Positions 43,657-54,754 of a stretch of DNA of 64,000 bases are shown here, piece after piece. This DNA is from Triparma columacea (taxonomy: Eukaryota > Sar > Bolidophyceae > Parmales > Triparmaceae). Numbering within the stretch: the first letter of the stretch is position 1; every line of letters starts with the position of its first letter. The notes under the pieces were generated by a model. The model saw only the letters and a list, made by a program, of their open reading frames with translations. It did not search any database and was not told the origin of the DNA. The translations under genes and the position numbers were made by a program. The stretch is taken from positions 15,614-79,613 of the forward strand of contig BRYA01000273.1 in assembly GCA_030267965.1 (NCBI GenBank), in the 5' to 3' direction.

Positions 43657-43908
43657 GGGAGGAGGGGGGGGAGACGAAAGTAAGCAATCATACTGAGTAA
43701 GGTGCGGATGGTACGATTTACGCCGTTTAATGGTAGGGCTGAGGGTGGTGAACCAATGGCGTATACGAAGGGGAGAGGAGGGGAGATTTACGATGTGGAA
43801 ACCTGGGAGGATCAAGGGGACGGTGGGGTGTGGATTGCGGTGGCGGGGAGGGGGACGGGGAAGAACGTTGAGATGTATAAAATCAAGGGAGAGTGAGGGA
43901 GGAGGGGA
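43462..43908 (+). repeat. Tandem duplication of the WD40 gene's terminal exon
   Basis: About 207 bp (43462-43668) covering the last coding part of exon 2 recur at 43701-43908, spaced 239-240 bp. The copies differ by one inserted C (ACGCG to ACGCCG), ATG to AGG in the NGMAEGG segment, and ACT to ACC, so the second copy is shifted out of frame. Confidence 0.95.
43701..43908 (+). pseudogene. Non-functional second copy of WD40 terminal exon
   Basis: The downstream copy has no splice acceptor or start of its own, lies after the real stop codon (43654-43656), and carries a one-base insertion near 43723. It most likely sits in the 3' UTR or beyond. Few differences imply a recent event or ongoing gene conversion. 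Confidence 0.75.
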
Positions 43909-44035
43909 GGATGAGGTAGACATAATGTGTTTTACATTACAAATATATGGGAGAGGCTTTTTCACGAGTTAGGGTCACCCTCCCACTGTCAGCTGGTCTG
44001 TTAGGGTCCCTCAGTTAGGGTCCCTCTTAAACTTT

Positions 44036-44704
44036 TCATAAGTTAACCTCTGAATACTGTTGCCCGAATGTCATGATCTCACTTGTATCATACATCCCCC
44101 CCCCCCCCCCAACTGCTCCCACGAATGCCGTCCCTACAGCCCCCGCTAAAAGCAGCGCGGCCCAGAACCTCCAGTCAGACTGTGAGGGGATGTCGATCTT
44201 GATGGGGGATTGGGGGGTTACGCGTGACTTGAAGTTGTAAAGGGACTTCTGAATTTCATTCGGGGGTGACAGTCCCTTTTCTTTGGGCTTGATTTCTCCT
44301 CTTTGCACCTTTGCCCATTCTCCATCCCAGTCGATATCGCTGCTTGGTTTTGGTAGCTCTCTTTCTTCGTTTCCACCGCTATTTCCATTATTTGATCTTA
44401 AATGGGTGATTTTATGACGGTTATGTATACTTTTGGCGATTGTGTGTGATCTGTGCTGATTGATAATAACTGTGTGTGGGTAATAGAGTCATTTGAATGC
44501 GATTTTGAGCAAATTTCGAGGAATTTAGAGGTGATTTTGGGTTAGGGAACGTGACAGATGACTAATTTGGATTCCTTATTTCAACAAAAAGTCAATAACA
44601 ATTATAAGAACCCCCCACGTACACTTATACTCACCTAGACTATTCAAAGCTGACGTAAAACATACAAACTCGACGATTAGAAGCAGCAAAAACATGGCCA
44701 ACAT
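44036..44704 (-). CDS. Small membrane protein with signal peptide
   Basis: Two exons found from splice signals: 44704-44635 and 44469-44036 (phase 1), 167 residues. Exon 1 encodes a signal peptide (MLAMFLLLLIVEFVCFTSA) and ends at a GTGAGT donor; exon 2 follows CACACAG. Exon 2 has no in-frame ATG, so the short 5' exon is needed. The mature part is polar (about 90 residues with WDGEWAKV) and then has one membrane span, FWAALLLAGAVGTAFVGAV, with a short tail. Family unknown. Signal peptide plus tail span would suit a plastid or endomembrane protein. It starts 71 bp after the stop of the neighbouring N-glycanase-like gene on the same strand. Confidence 0.6.
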
Positions 44705-44775
44705 CCAGTCAGATCTGACAGGGACAAGGACAGAGAAGAAAATCGAGAAAGGATTCAAGTCTCCATCTCAAGGTC

Positions 44776-46358
44776 TCAAGACCCTTCATATTTACACAAC
44801 AAATGCTTACATATTACCGCCCCAGCTTTCATATCTCCTCTGCCTCCTGTGTTTGTGTCGTTTTGGTTTCTGTTTGTCAGCGTCTCATCACCATCACCAT
44901 CACCATCACCATCACCCTCCCCTTCACTCACCTTGATACAAATCTCCAAATCAACCTCCCTCCCCTTCCTAACTTCCTCCCTCCCCTCATCCGTATAACA
45001 AAGCGTCACATCCTCCACCTCAACCTTCCCTTCCCTTTCTTCAAACGCCATAACAACGCTTGGTCTTTTCCCCCACCCCCTATACATCATCGGTTCATCA
45101 ACGACCCCTTCACAAACGTCAACCATTACCCACCTACCCCCTAGCCTAACCTCCACCCATACATGGTCCCCAGTGTCTACCACCCACCTAACCCTCCCTC
45201 CCCTTATCTCCCTCAGCGCGCTGTAAGCCAGTAGCCCATACTCCCCGCACCTCCCCTTCCTCGTCCTGCAAACAAGCTCAAGGTCGTCAGACCTAACGAA
45301 GGTGTTGAAACTACGGCAAGAGGGACAGTAGTACACTTCGTCTCTAGTCCTCTTATCTTTCTTTACCCCACCTCCAACCGCAGCCTCCTCTCGTAAACCT
45401 AAGTTCTCTACAAGGACACCGGGATACGTGGAACCTACAAACGCAGTCTCCTTAACCCCGCATTTAAAACACGAGCTGTGGTAGTAAGGTAGGGTTTCCT
45501 TGAACCACTCCGCCCACGACCTCAGCTCACTGACGGCCTCCGGCAAGGAGGAGGTTATACCTTCACCCGACATTGCCCTTTCGAGTTCAGGTGTGTTTGG
45601 GAATTCCAGTCCCGTCGGAGGTGGGGGTACAGACGTTAGTCTTGCTTTGTATGACTTTATTAACTTCACCATGACCTCTTCGGGGTTGGCTGTCGGGTGT
45701 TCTGATAGGAGGAGGCTTACTGATGAACCTGATGAGGTTGCTATTAAACGACGGTTTAACCAGAGGGAACGGACGGTTTTGGGGGGGGGGGGGGGGGGGG
45801 GGGAAAGGATNNNNNNNNNNNNNNNNNNNNNNNNNNNNNNNNNNNNNNNNNNNNNNNNNNNNNNNNNNNNNNNNNGGGGGGGCGATGGGGTGTTTGGCAG
45901 CTGCGTCGTGAGCGCAGGCGTTACAACATTGGGCGTCACATATCATATATGACACGACATTGCGGGGTTATTACTACACTGGAAAAAACAAGTTTATCAA
46001 TCAACACCTTTCCTCTCAGGGGAATGCGCTGCTCCCACCCCAAAACCCTTGGCTCACCTCCGATCTCCCTGGCCGCAAAGAGCAGTAATTTCGTCTCGTT
46101 CTTGTCCATCCCTAGACTCCAGTACTCCTCCCCCTCCCTACCTCCCCCCGTGAACCTAATTTTCTGCAGGGCCGGTTGGGTCTGCATTTGTTGTTGCTGA
46201 TGCTTGGGGGTTGACGTCCTTGCAATCTCCACTTCAGCATTCGGGTCGTTGGTATTGGATGCTAGGGCGGTGGCGGTGGGGGGCCGCGGGGGAGAGGAGG
46301 GGAAGGCAGAGTGGAAGGAAAGGAGGGAGAGCAGGAGGACAATTTTGATGTATGACAT
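44776..46358 (-). CDS. Second peptide:N-glycanase-like transglutaminase, with signal peptide (gap in intron)
   Basis: Best model: exon 1 46358-46058, exon 2 about 45740-44776, about 421 residues. Exon 1 starts with a signal peptide (MSYIKIVLLLSLLSFHSAFP) containing SAF, like a secondary-plastid signal, and ends at a GTGAGC donor in phase 1. Acceptors near 45740, 45728 and 45719 are all phase-compatible. Exon 2 has the core: Zn-type CFKCG and CPSC, GRCGEYGLLAY (Cys), DTGDHVWVEV (His), MVDVCEGVVD (Asp). Low-complexity GDGDGDGD follows. A 65-N gap lies in the inferred intron, so linkage of the exons is unproven; alternatively exon 1 is a separate 140-residue protein (45936-46358). Unlike the PNGase at 23-26 kb it carries a targeting signal. 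Confidence 0.6.
45811..45875. other. Assembly gap (65 N) next to a 23-G run
   Basis: Ns run from 45811 to 45875 directly after G 45781-45803 and AAAGGAT, and before another G run. On the minus strand the G run becomes a poly-C tract upstream of the putative splice acceptors, so the gap probably lies in an intron. True length unknown. Confidence 0.95.
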
Positions 46359-47410
46359 ATTTACTGGCAATTTATTTTGTAGAAGCTTAAGAACGAGTGT
46401 GATTGAAGGGATAGTCCTTAGGAGAGTCCTAAGAGGTCCTAAGAGGGGTTGAAAATTTGGGAGAAAGGAACGCTACCTCTGGATCTTTATCCCAAATTTT
46501 GCTACAGTATAGATGAAGGTATTTCCGAGAGACAATAAATGAGAAATTAGACAAAATGGGCCAATCTCTAAGAAATTCCCCCCCAGACGTCCAAAATGAG
46601 TCCAAAATGAGGCCAAAATGTTTTTGAAGACTCACAGTGGGCAAATCCCACAAATCCGAAACAAAGGGGGCTTCAAATGGGGCTATCAACAAACGTTTCA
46701 TTGAAACAATAACATACACGCGAATTAAATCGTATCGCATCTCATACTTTTGACAACAAAATTCCCGTGGGGACGAATGTTAAGCCTTGAAAAGGAGCCT
46801 TAACAAGGCATTTGAACACTTTCCGACGCGTAGAAACGAATATCTTTTAGGTGTTGACTTTGAAACTTAATCATCTTCCAATTTGTCTATTTTAATTCTC
46901 ACTGCGTGTTTATAAAGGCAAAAGGTCTAAGGGTTTGGAGAATGATGGGTTGACCACCCTTTGGTCTGAGGTAAAATTGCCGTCTGAAATCTGAGCCATC
47001 TTTTCACCCTGAAAACGGTAAGAAATCAAACAATTTAGCCAGACATCGATAATTTCATATCCCCTTGTACCAATCATCGAAATTATACCCGAAACTTCGC
47101 CCCAATTCTTCCAAAATACTACTCGATCAAATAATCTCCCGAAACTAGATGGACCAATAAATCAATAAATACCTTACGAATCAAACTCAAGACACAATCA
47201 TCGTGACAACACACTACACATCAATTACATACGGTAATATTACACCACCATCTATCCTCAAAGCTTTTCTCTGCCACCATCCCCAAAGGCGCTCACCACC
47301 CTGTTCTGAATACCCAACAAATATCCACATTGATACACTTTCAAAGCCCTAAAAACGTCACAATCATATTCTCATCAACATTACTCCCCCCCCTCTCTCT
47401 CCACGCCCAG
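46359..47410. promoter_or_regulatory. Divergent intergenic region, N-glycanase-like / CW-finger gene
   Basis: About 1.05 kb, the longest gene-free interval apart from the window start. A short repeat, GTCCTAAGAG, occurs two to three times at about 46415-46445. The rest is AT-rich without coding signal. No inverted repeat ends or RNA gene recognised. Confidence 0.45.
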
Positions 47411-48148
47411 ATGTCCTTCGGATTTCATCCTGACCCTCTCCCAGGTTCAGGCACCAAGATAGCCATAAACTGTCCCGCAGATCCTCCTCACCCCGCTGGT
47501 TGGTACTCCGCTTTAATCGTCGAGCACCTCTCCAACGGTAGCACCAAGATAGAATGGGACGGTGGCGACGAGGACGTCCTCCACGGTCCCGTCGAGTGGC
47601 GTCTCCTCGGTGAGGAGCCCGACCAGAAGGGCCAGAACAACCCCAAGGACGCCCGCCTCCGGCCCCACCTCGGCCACGTCGTGCGGAGGCTAATGTGCGG
47701 GGACGGGGCGGAGCAGAGGGGGTCCTCCCTCAACACCAGGCGCTCTAGGAAGCTGGCGCACGAGCTGGAGTGGGTGCAGTGCTCGTCTTCATCGTGCGGG
47801 AAGTGGAGGGCCCTCCCCGCCTTCCTCAACGGCGGCCAGCTCCTGAAGAGCTGCAACAACACCTTCTTCTGCGTCCTCAACTACTGGGACGAGAGCCTCG
47901 CCAGCTGCGCGGCCCCCCAGGAGACCAGGCTGATTGAGGCGGGGGAGGAGAACGGCAGGGTCCTGGAGCAGCGCGTGAAGGCGGGGCAGGTGGGGCAGCC
48001 GGGGCTGCTCGGTACGGCGCAGCCGTACGAAGGGTACGGGGGGACGGCGACGGAGTACAGGAGGATCGGGAGGAGGGCGGGGAGGAGGGATGACTACGAG
48101 GAGGAGTTTGAGTACGGGTACAGGCCGAGCAATAAGAGGAGGAGATGA
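47411..48148 (+). CDS. CW-type zinc-finger protein
   Basis: Single exon, 245 residues; the ATG at 47411 sits directly after CCCAG, so an upstream non-coding exon is possible. Residues about 15-75 look Tudor/SH3-like (GWYSALIVEHLSNGSTKIEWDGGDED). Residues about 120-180 match a CW domain, with its Trp and four Cys: WVQCSSSSCGKWRALP, then FFCVLNYWDESLASC and AAP. CW domains read methylated histone H3 Lys4. The C-terminus is Gly/Arg-rich (RRIGRRAGRRDDYEEE) and ends with a basic NKRRR that could serve nuclear import. A nuclear chromatin reader is the likely role. Confidence 0.82.
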   Translation: MSFGFHPDPLPGSGTKIAINCPADPPHPAGWYSALIVEHLSNGSTKIEWDGGDEDVLHGPVEWRLLGEEPDQKGQNNPKDARLRPHLGHVVRRLMCGDGAEQRGSSLNTRRSRKLAHELEWVQCSSSSCGKWRALPAFLNGGQLLKSCNNTFFCVLNYWDESLASCAAPQETRLIEAGEENGRVLEQRVKAGQVGQPGLLGTAQPYEGYGGTATEYRRIGRRAGRRDDYEEEFEYGYRPSNKRRR

Positions 48149-48279
48149 GAGGGGGGGAAGGGAGGGAAAGGAAGGGCGGGGTGGGAGGGTGGATAAGCGA
48201 AACGACTTTTCGTGAATAACCTCAACACATTTTAGGCCTTTTTATGGGAAAGCTACTTTGACTAAAACCCACCCACCTC

Positions 48280-50688
48280 ATGCTCCCTCCTTCGCTTACA
48301 ATAATAGTATTCCTTCTCTCTTACTCCTCAAACGCGTTCCATCCCCTACCGTCCTTTTCAAACTCTCAACAAACTAGGAGCAAGACCCCCAAATTCAGGT
48401 GCTCAAAAGATAGCCTCCCCGACGAGATCACAATCCAGGACATATTACGGCTACATGAGGCTGTAAAATCATCAACCCCTGAAAATAATGCCAACATTTA
48501 CGACAATGATACGGATAACGACGTATTGAACGATGTATCTAACTCCCAAGATGACTCAAAGTTGGAGGACTCGGACGAGGAGGACTTAGACGAGTTCGGG
48601 ATACCTAAGAAGATCAGGAGCAGCGCGGATATATACCCTATGGGAACACTGGAACAGCTCTTGAACCTCCACGGCAACGTGAAGGATGAGATGGAGGAGA
48701 GGTTCGGGGAGGAGGAGGAGGGAGGTGGAGGGGTTCAAGGTGGTGGGGAAGCACAAGTCGGGGAAGCGCAAGTTGAGAGGACGGACGGAACAGGACATGG
48801 AAATGAGGAGGGAGAGATAACGAGAGGACCAATGGGATTTCAAGTCCCGGGTGAGGAGGGGAAACCTAGCACAGGTGAGGTTTGGGGGAAGGAGACGTAA
48901 GATGACCCCTAAAATAGGGAAAGGGAAAGATACCCTCTCCTGTTAGTCCCACCTCAAACCTACCCAGTCCCACCTCTAACCTACCCCCCCCTCCTCCCCC
49001 CCCTCCTCTCCCAAAGCCCCCCCCCCCAACCCCGACCTCTACTCCCTCGTCCGCTCAATTGCCTCCAATACTCCCCCATCCTCCCCCCTTATGATCGCAA
49101 CTGATGTCGACGGCACCCTTATCCCCTCCTCTTCAACCGGTCCCCACCCCTCCGCGATCAAGACCCTCCTTAAGGCCTCCGCTGAAGGGGTGAAGTGGGT
49201 TCTGGCTACAGGGAAGACTAGGAAGGGAGCGATTGACAGCCTGGTTAGGGGGGAGGGAGGGTTGGAAAGGGAGTACCTTGAGGGGATGGACGGGGTGTTC
49301 CTGCAGGGCCTGGTGGTCTGGAAGGACGGAGAAGTCATCTACGAGCGGAAGCTGACGGCAGAAATCGTGGAGGCCGCTGAGGGGATTGTGAGGGGTCGTG
49401 AGGGGGTGGAGATCGTGGGGTACGACGGGGACGAAATAATCTGCGGCAAGGGCCAGGAGGGGGGGAGGGGGGCGAGGGAGCTGAACGAGAAGTACAAGGA
49501 GCCGAGGATCATGCCACTAGAAGGGGAGGGGCTCGGAGGCTACGGGGGGACGTACCACAAGCTACTCCTCCTTGCAGAGGAGGAGAAAATTGACGAGATT
49601 AGGGACGACGTCATTACAGCGGGCCGGAAGTTTGGGTTCACAGTCACGCAAGCCCTCCCGACCATGCTCGAAATCCTCCCCCCTTATACCGGAAAGTGCG
49701 AGGGCGTCAAGGTCCTCCTCAAGTCCCACGGTCTCCGCAGCACCGACCTCGCGGCGGCAGGGGACGCGCAGAACGACGAGGACATGCTGGAATTTGCGGG
49801 GACGAGCTTCTGCTGCGAGGACGCGACGGAGGGGGCGAAGGGGAGGGCGGGATTTGTGGTGGGGAGGACGGCGGGGGAAGGGGGGGTCGGGGAGGGGGTT
49901 AAGAGAGGTGAGGAAATAATTAGAGAAGAGGGGGAGGAACCACACAACTAACAAGGGCAACCCTTTCACGCTTCGCTCTTGCCGTCGCAGCACTTCCGAA
50001 TGTTTTCAAGAGGGTCAAATTCGTGACGGGTAACGAGGGGAAGGTTAGGGAAGTCGGTAGGCTGATGGAGGACGCGGGCGTACTACTTGAGCAAGCTGCT
50101 ATCGACTTGCCGGAGCTCCAAGGAGAGGATGCCAAGGACATCGCCATGGCCAAACTATTAGAGGCCGAGAAACTCCTCCCCGACACGGCGTTGTTCATCG
50201 AGGACACGAGCCTGGGCTTCGACGCCCTCTCGGGTCTCCCTGGCCCGTACATTAAATGGTTCCTTAAGAAAGTCGGCCACCACGGGCTCAAATCAATGCT
50301 CGACGGTTTCGGCGATTACGGGGCGGAGGCTAAAACTATAATTGCGTTCACGGACGGGGAGGGGAACAGAAGAATAGTGGAGGGAAGGTGAGGATGCACA
50401 TAAAATCAAACCTCACAGCCTCGATGATTTCGAGGCATTCGGCTCCTCTATTTACTCCCCAAATATACGGCAATTTCCTTGGCTCACCGCACTCGCTTCG
50501 TTCGTCGCAGTACGAGGGGCACCATCGTGGAGCCGAGGAACGCAGAACAGAGCTTCGGGTGGGACCCTGTGTTCCAGTGTGAAGAAGGCGACGTTAAGGG
50601 GATGACGTACTCGGAGATGTCGGTGGAGCAGAAGAACAAGGTTAGCCACAGAGGGAAGGCCTTCAGGGAGTTCGTAAAGATGTTTTAA
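48280..50688 (+). CDS. Plastid-targeted fusion of a Cof-type HAD phosphatase and ITP/XTP pyrophosphatase (HAM1)
   Basis: Exons 48280-48874, 49017-49907, 49991-50387 and 50511-50688, 686 residues; phases 1, 1 and 2 match. A signal peptide followed by NAFHPLP (ASAFAP-like) predicts plastid import, then about 170 acidic disordered residues. HAD phosphatase spans residues about 222-490: IATDVDGTLI (motif I, near 228), VLATGKT (II), GKCEGVKVLL (III Lys) and AAGDAQNDEDML (IV). ITPase spans 496-686: VTGNEGKVREV, FIEDTSLGFDALSGLPGPYI, SFGWDPVFQ and KNKVSHRGKAF, all hallmarks of HAM1/ITPA. The ITPase should clear dITP/XTP from plastid nucleotide pools; the HAD half may act on sugar or nucleotide phosphates. 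CCGG/GTGAGG at 48850 is an alternative first donor in the same phase. Confidence 0.85.
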
Positions 50689-50729
50689 GCCAATTTCTTT
50701 TGGGAAAAAACATACAAAAAAGTCTCCGC

Positions 50730-52733
50730 CTACACAAGCCTGTTTTTCTTCTTCCTCTGCCCGGCACCACCCACTACTCCTTCCTTCTTTCTCAACAGCC
50801 CGCTCTTCCTGGCTCTCTCTCTCCCCCCTACCTCCTCCAACACGCCCTCCAGCACTCCCCTGACCTCCTCCTCAACCTCGTCGCTCAGGCTGAGCACGCC
50901 GAGGTCCCCAAGCTCCATCCCCCCCCCCGTCCCGCCAGCTTTGCCCGCACCCCCTGCCCCCCCCGCCTTCCTCCTCTTGGTACTCCTACTGTCTAAACCA
51001 AAGTCCTGCGTCTGACCCTGCCCCCCTCTCCCTCTCTTCCCCTCCATCTCCTCGACCCTGTCCATTATCGAGTCCAGCACCAACCTTATCTCCTCCTTGC
51101 TCCCTCCTCTCCTGTTCTTGTTCTCCAGCGCCATAAGCCGCTTGATCTCGCAAAGGCTGCGATGAGTTTGAGGTGCGAAGCGACGAGTTAGGGGGGGATG
51201 AAAGCACAAAACCCTGCTTTCGCTTCGCTCTCCGCTCCTCGCTCCACCTCACCTCTCAACTTGAGGGAAGAGCTTTCTCAGAACTACCTCGCTGGCCGCG
51301 TGCCTGGCGGCCCTCTTGCTCGGCCCCGTCCCTTGCCCGCTAAAGTTAGGCTCCTTCGCCACGTTGCAGTCGCATACATAGTTGCTCCCCGTCCCTGGTC
51401 TGCTGTATACGAACTCAATCTGCTGGTTCTTCAGCTGCATCAAGTTGCAGAGCAGCCCTGTCGCGACTCCTCCCTCGTCCCCCCAGCTCCCCTCGCTGAC
51501 CACGCTGTCATTGTCCTCCCAGGAAGTAACGCTGGAGATGCTGCCTTCGTCCCCGACCTCCACGCCCCAGCTAGTGCAGAGGCCGTTGGGGCTGAAGGTC
51601 GCGGCGGGGTTTATGCCGAGGATGACGGCGAGTGCGCTCTTCTGTTTTGCGCCGTTCTGGTAAAGGCAACCGAAGCGAGCCGTCGAGAGAGTTGTAGTAG
51701 TGGGCGAGGAGCGAAGCAAGAAGGTATATATGTGTTAATTAGTTGTCAAATTGCTACTCGCGCTCCTCGAGCTCACCTTTTGCGAGTCCAAACCCTCCCC
51801 ACTGTGAATCCCCCCGACCTTGCACACAGACTTGAACGTGTTTGAGGGTGTCATCTCGACCTCGAAAACCGGAGGCGGGAGGTGGAACTTCGATGTGTAC
51901 TCCCTGATGATAGAAACGGGAGTCTTCTGCAGCGGCGAGAAGGGGCGGAAGGGGCGGTGGTGGTAGTGGAGGGGCTTAGGCCGAGAGTGAGAGTTGTGAG
52001 AACTGTAGCTGGACCCGTGGTAATGGTGGGGGTGCTGTTGAAGAGGAGCGGAAGAGGAGCAAAGCGACGATTGAGGGATGTTAGTAATGGTTGTGTGTCG
52101 TCATACTTCCTCGCCATCCTAATGTTATTAGCTCATTTCTTCTCACCTTTTGGGGGAGGTGGTAGTGGTGGGGCGAGACGGGCTGAACGGGAGAGGGGGG
52201 GTAGGGATGCAGTGGGGAGGAGGTGTTGCGATGGTAGTGGATGGGGGGAACTTGTTGATGATCGACCAGCATGGGCATCGAGGGCTGGGAGATGGCGACG
52301 CTGTGGAGGGGACTAGAGTGGGGGGGGGGAACTGACAAAGGAGTGGGGGGCAGGGATTTAGGGGGTTTGTTGCGATTGTCGAGGCGAGCGCGACGAGGCC
52401 AAACAACAAGTAAAGGAAGGGTGGGCTAGTGCTTTCAGGGGCTCTGTTCATCACCCTCCATTATTATATTCAAAACGAAGTCACCAAGTTGTCACAACGG
52501 TGCTAGTATATCTCCAAAAGTCGCGTAAACATTTGATGCTGAACCACATTCACCTCCCCCAATCTACTCTCCCGTCCCTCACCTTGCATCCCAGCTATTC
52601 CTCCTCCACTAGAAATCAAAGCGCAGCACCGTTCGCGCTCCTCGCTAGCCACGCGCAGTGCTGTAGCATGATACTGAATTACAGCGTCCAGTTGACGGAT
52701 ATGAGCGAACAAGGGATCCTGAGAGGGATTCAT
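50730..52733 (-). CDS. Double-stranded-RNA-binding protein with two dsRBMs
   Basis: Five minus-strand exons: 52733-52583, 52331-52147, 52034-51777, 51656-51253 and 51156-50730, 474 residues with all phases consistent. Exon 1 is a short helix (HIRQLDAVIQYHATALRVASEE). Exons 2-3 encode a Pro/His-rich linker (SPHHYHLPQK|HPHHYHGSSYSS). dsRBM1 is split by intron 3: SIIREYTSKFHLPPPVFEVE, GGIHSGEGLDSQK|NGAKQKSALAVILG. dsRBM2 is in exon 4: IEFVYSRPGTGSNYVCDC, GTGPSKRAARHAASEVVLRKLFP. The C-terminal exon is Gly/Lys-rich with KRRKAGG and RKKKNR, likely nuclear. No Dicer or deaminase domain, so probably an accessory dsRNA-binding factor. Introns 3 and 4 carry complementary arms. Confidence 0.8.
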
Positions 52734-52947
52734 CAACGAGTACAGGGCTGCGAATGTGACCTAGACAATACAGGAGTGCAGGAAAAAGGGCGAGGCGGGA
52801 GAAAAGGCTTTATATGATTGTTGGGACGTCGGGTTGAACTTCGTAGCTGGATTTCTCGGGAAGTTGTGAGTTGATTTTTGGATATTTATTTCCCATATAT
52901 ATTTTGTTGTGTTGGGGGAACTTCAGTGATTCATATCGCAAATACAA
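52734..52947. promoter_or_regulatory. Divergent promoter, dsRBM protein / tail-anchored protein
   Basis: About 214 bp between start codons if the 52948 start is used. TTTATATGA lies near 52809-52817 and a TATATATTTTG near 52895. Nothing else recognised. Confidence 0.35.
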
Positions 52948-53627
52948 ATGGACGACGATGTCATGTGAGTGGTATCATCGGCGAAACATTAAGTGTTCGT
53001 TGACCATACGAATCATGAAAAAATATAATCTCAAAGTTCCGCAACCCCGAAAATCCTCTCTAACCAATTTTAACCCCACCACTGACATCACTGCAACCAG
53101 AGGGCCCATCATCAAAATAGGGAGCATATTGCACCAGCGCTACCAACAGCAGAACTCTAATTATGAGGAAACAGCCACAATGGCAGATGACCTCGAGTCG
53201 ATGGAGACTGGTGCCACAGGAGGCGAAGAAAAGGCGTTGACGCCGTCCGAACAGGCTCAGTACTACGAGACGGACAACCGGGATAAGTTGGCGTTCCAGA
53301 ACTACCTCCGAAAACAGGCCGCCCTTAGGGAGGCCAAGGAGAGGTGAGTAGTGTAACAAGTAGTGTGTGTGAGAGAGCATGAAGGTTGACAAAGTGGATA
53401 TAGCTGTCGATAGACCACGACATTAACAAATGCACTCGTTTCGCAGGGATAGGCATGATAGGGAGATGATAAGGATCGCATTGACACAGAATTTGAATCC
53501 TATGCATTACGTGGTTGCCTGGCTTTGCTCTCTCTTCGGTATGCTGATATTTTTAGGCACCCTCGGGTTATTAGTATGGGGGATAATGTCATTGGGACCA
53601 AGGGACATGGGCAAGGTCATAATCTAA
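52948..53627 (+). CDS. Small tail-anchored membrane protein
   Basis: Three-exon model 52948-52964, 53101-53343, 53447-53627, 146 residues. The tiny first exon (ATG then GACGACGATGTCAT) ends at GTGAGT; phase 2 fits the acceptor at 53100, and the 136-base intron has a CTAAC branch-point-like site. A shorter protein (114 residues) from the ATG at 53180 is the alternative. The middle is acidic then basic (LRKQAALREAKERDRHDREM). A single membrane span (VVAWLCSLFGMLIFLGTLGLLVWGIM) near the C-terminus leaves a dozen residues outside, typical of tail-anchored proteins. Family unknown; a small ER or mitochondrial membrane subunit is possible. Confidence 0.65.
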
Positions 53628-53713
53628 ACGAGATCATGTTTTGTTGTTGTCTGTTAATCTTCGTTATATTTTTGATGTCACGGTCGCTGTTGTTGCCCGC
53701 CTAGGCTATAACC

Positions 53714-54754
53714 CTAACAACAACTATTCCCTCTCTCCTTCCCTAAGTCTCTTCGAATCCCGAACTTGTCCAGTTTTCCGAGCTTCCTTTTCTCCTCCTT
53801 TCTCTTCATCTCAAGCTTAATTGTCTCCCCAACGGTCGGCTTCTTCTCCTCAGGATTTCTGGTGCTAACGTTGCTAAACGTCTGCTGCGCCTTCATCGCG
53901 AGCTCCCTGTCGGATTGAACTTCACCGAGGAGTTTCTAAAAGTGGGAAAGGAGTGAGTGTGGGCAGAAGGCGTAGGAGGTTAGAAAGGTGTGCTGTAGGT
54001 CTCTGTCATATTTTCTTTGTATATCTCTTCCTCCTCTGCTGTTAACACGCCCCCCTCACCCGAACCTTCCTCACCTGAAATGCGTAACCAACGCTACTAT
54101 TGTCCTTCGCCGAGCTCTCTACGTACATGAGATTGTTGCTAGCAGCAAACTCGAAGGCGTCCGCGTGAGTGACCACCCTAAGGTCCTTCAAGTCTGTCTT
54201 ATTTCCGACCAGCAGGATCTGCGCAGGTGAACGGGAAGGGAGAGAGGTGGCTCAGCTAAAAAGAAACGAGGATTTAAACTTAACAGGACTCTACTGCGCG
54301 GAGCTCGCAGAAGCAACTACTCACCTTAGCATCTGGACAAAAACGTCTGACCTCGTCGATCCAGAAGGGAAGATTGTGGAAAGACTTCGGGTAGGTCACA
54401 TCGAAGGCCAATACTGCGCCGAGGGCACCGCGGTAGTAAGAAGCGGCGACGCTGCGGTAGCGCTCCTGACCGGCAGTGTCCCAGAGTTGGGACTTAATAA
54501 TCTGAAAAGGGGGGTGAGTGGAGGAGACCAGAGACCGTAGGTTATGCTTCCTTCACCCTCACCTTCCCATTAACCGTCACAGTCTTGACGTTGAATTCAA
54601 CCCCAATGGTGCTCTTCAAATCAACCACGAAACTCTCGTGGCAAAATTGATTCACCATGGAGCTCTTTCCTACCCCACTATCTCCAACCACGACGAGCTT
54701 AAAAATGTAATCGTATCTTGTTTTGGGAAGGAGTGCGGTGGCCGAAGAGCTCAA
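53714..54754 (-). CDS. Rab-family small GTPase (5' end unresolved)
   Basis: Minus-strand exons up to 54754-54563, then 54501-54325, 54218-54075 and 53935-53714; about 244 residues as read, all introns phase 0. All G motifs are intact: GDSGVGKS (P-loop), STIGVEF (switch I Thr), WDTAGQE (switch II), NKTD (base) and ESSAK. RYRSVAASYYRGA matches the Rab family motif. The C-terminus ends NSCC for double geranylgeranylation. It should cycle on an endomembrane as a trafficking switch; the subclass is not certain (RAB2/4/11-like core). No ATG precedes the P-loop in frame in the first exon (TTG at 54754 only), so a short upstream coding exon is likely. Confidence 0.88.

Noticed and set aside
43970..44030. 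TTAGGG-containing repeats resembling telomere units
   Set aside because: Only three scattered GTTAGGGTCMC words, not a tandem array, in the middle of gene-dense sequence.
44885..44925. CATCAC hexamer microsatellite as a regulatory repeat
   Set aside because: It codes the GDGDGDGD tract near the end of the second N-glycanase-like protein, in frame; an ordinary coding microsatellite.
45781..45803. Poly-Gly or poly-Pro protein segment at the 23-G run
   Set aside because: It abuts an assembly gap and most likely lies in an intron; homopolymer length is unreliable.
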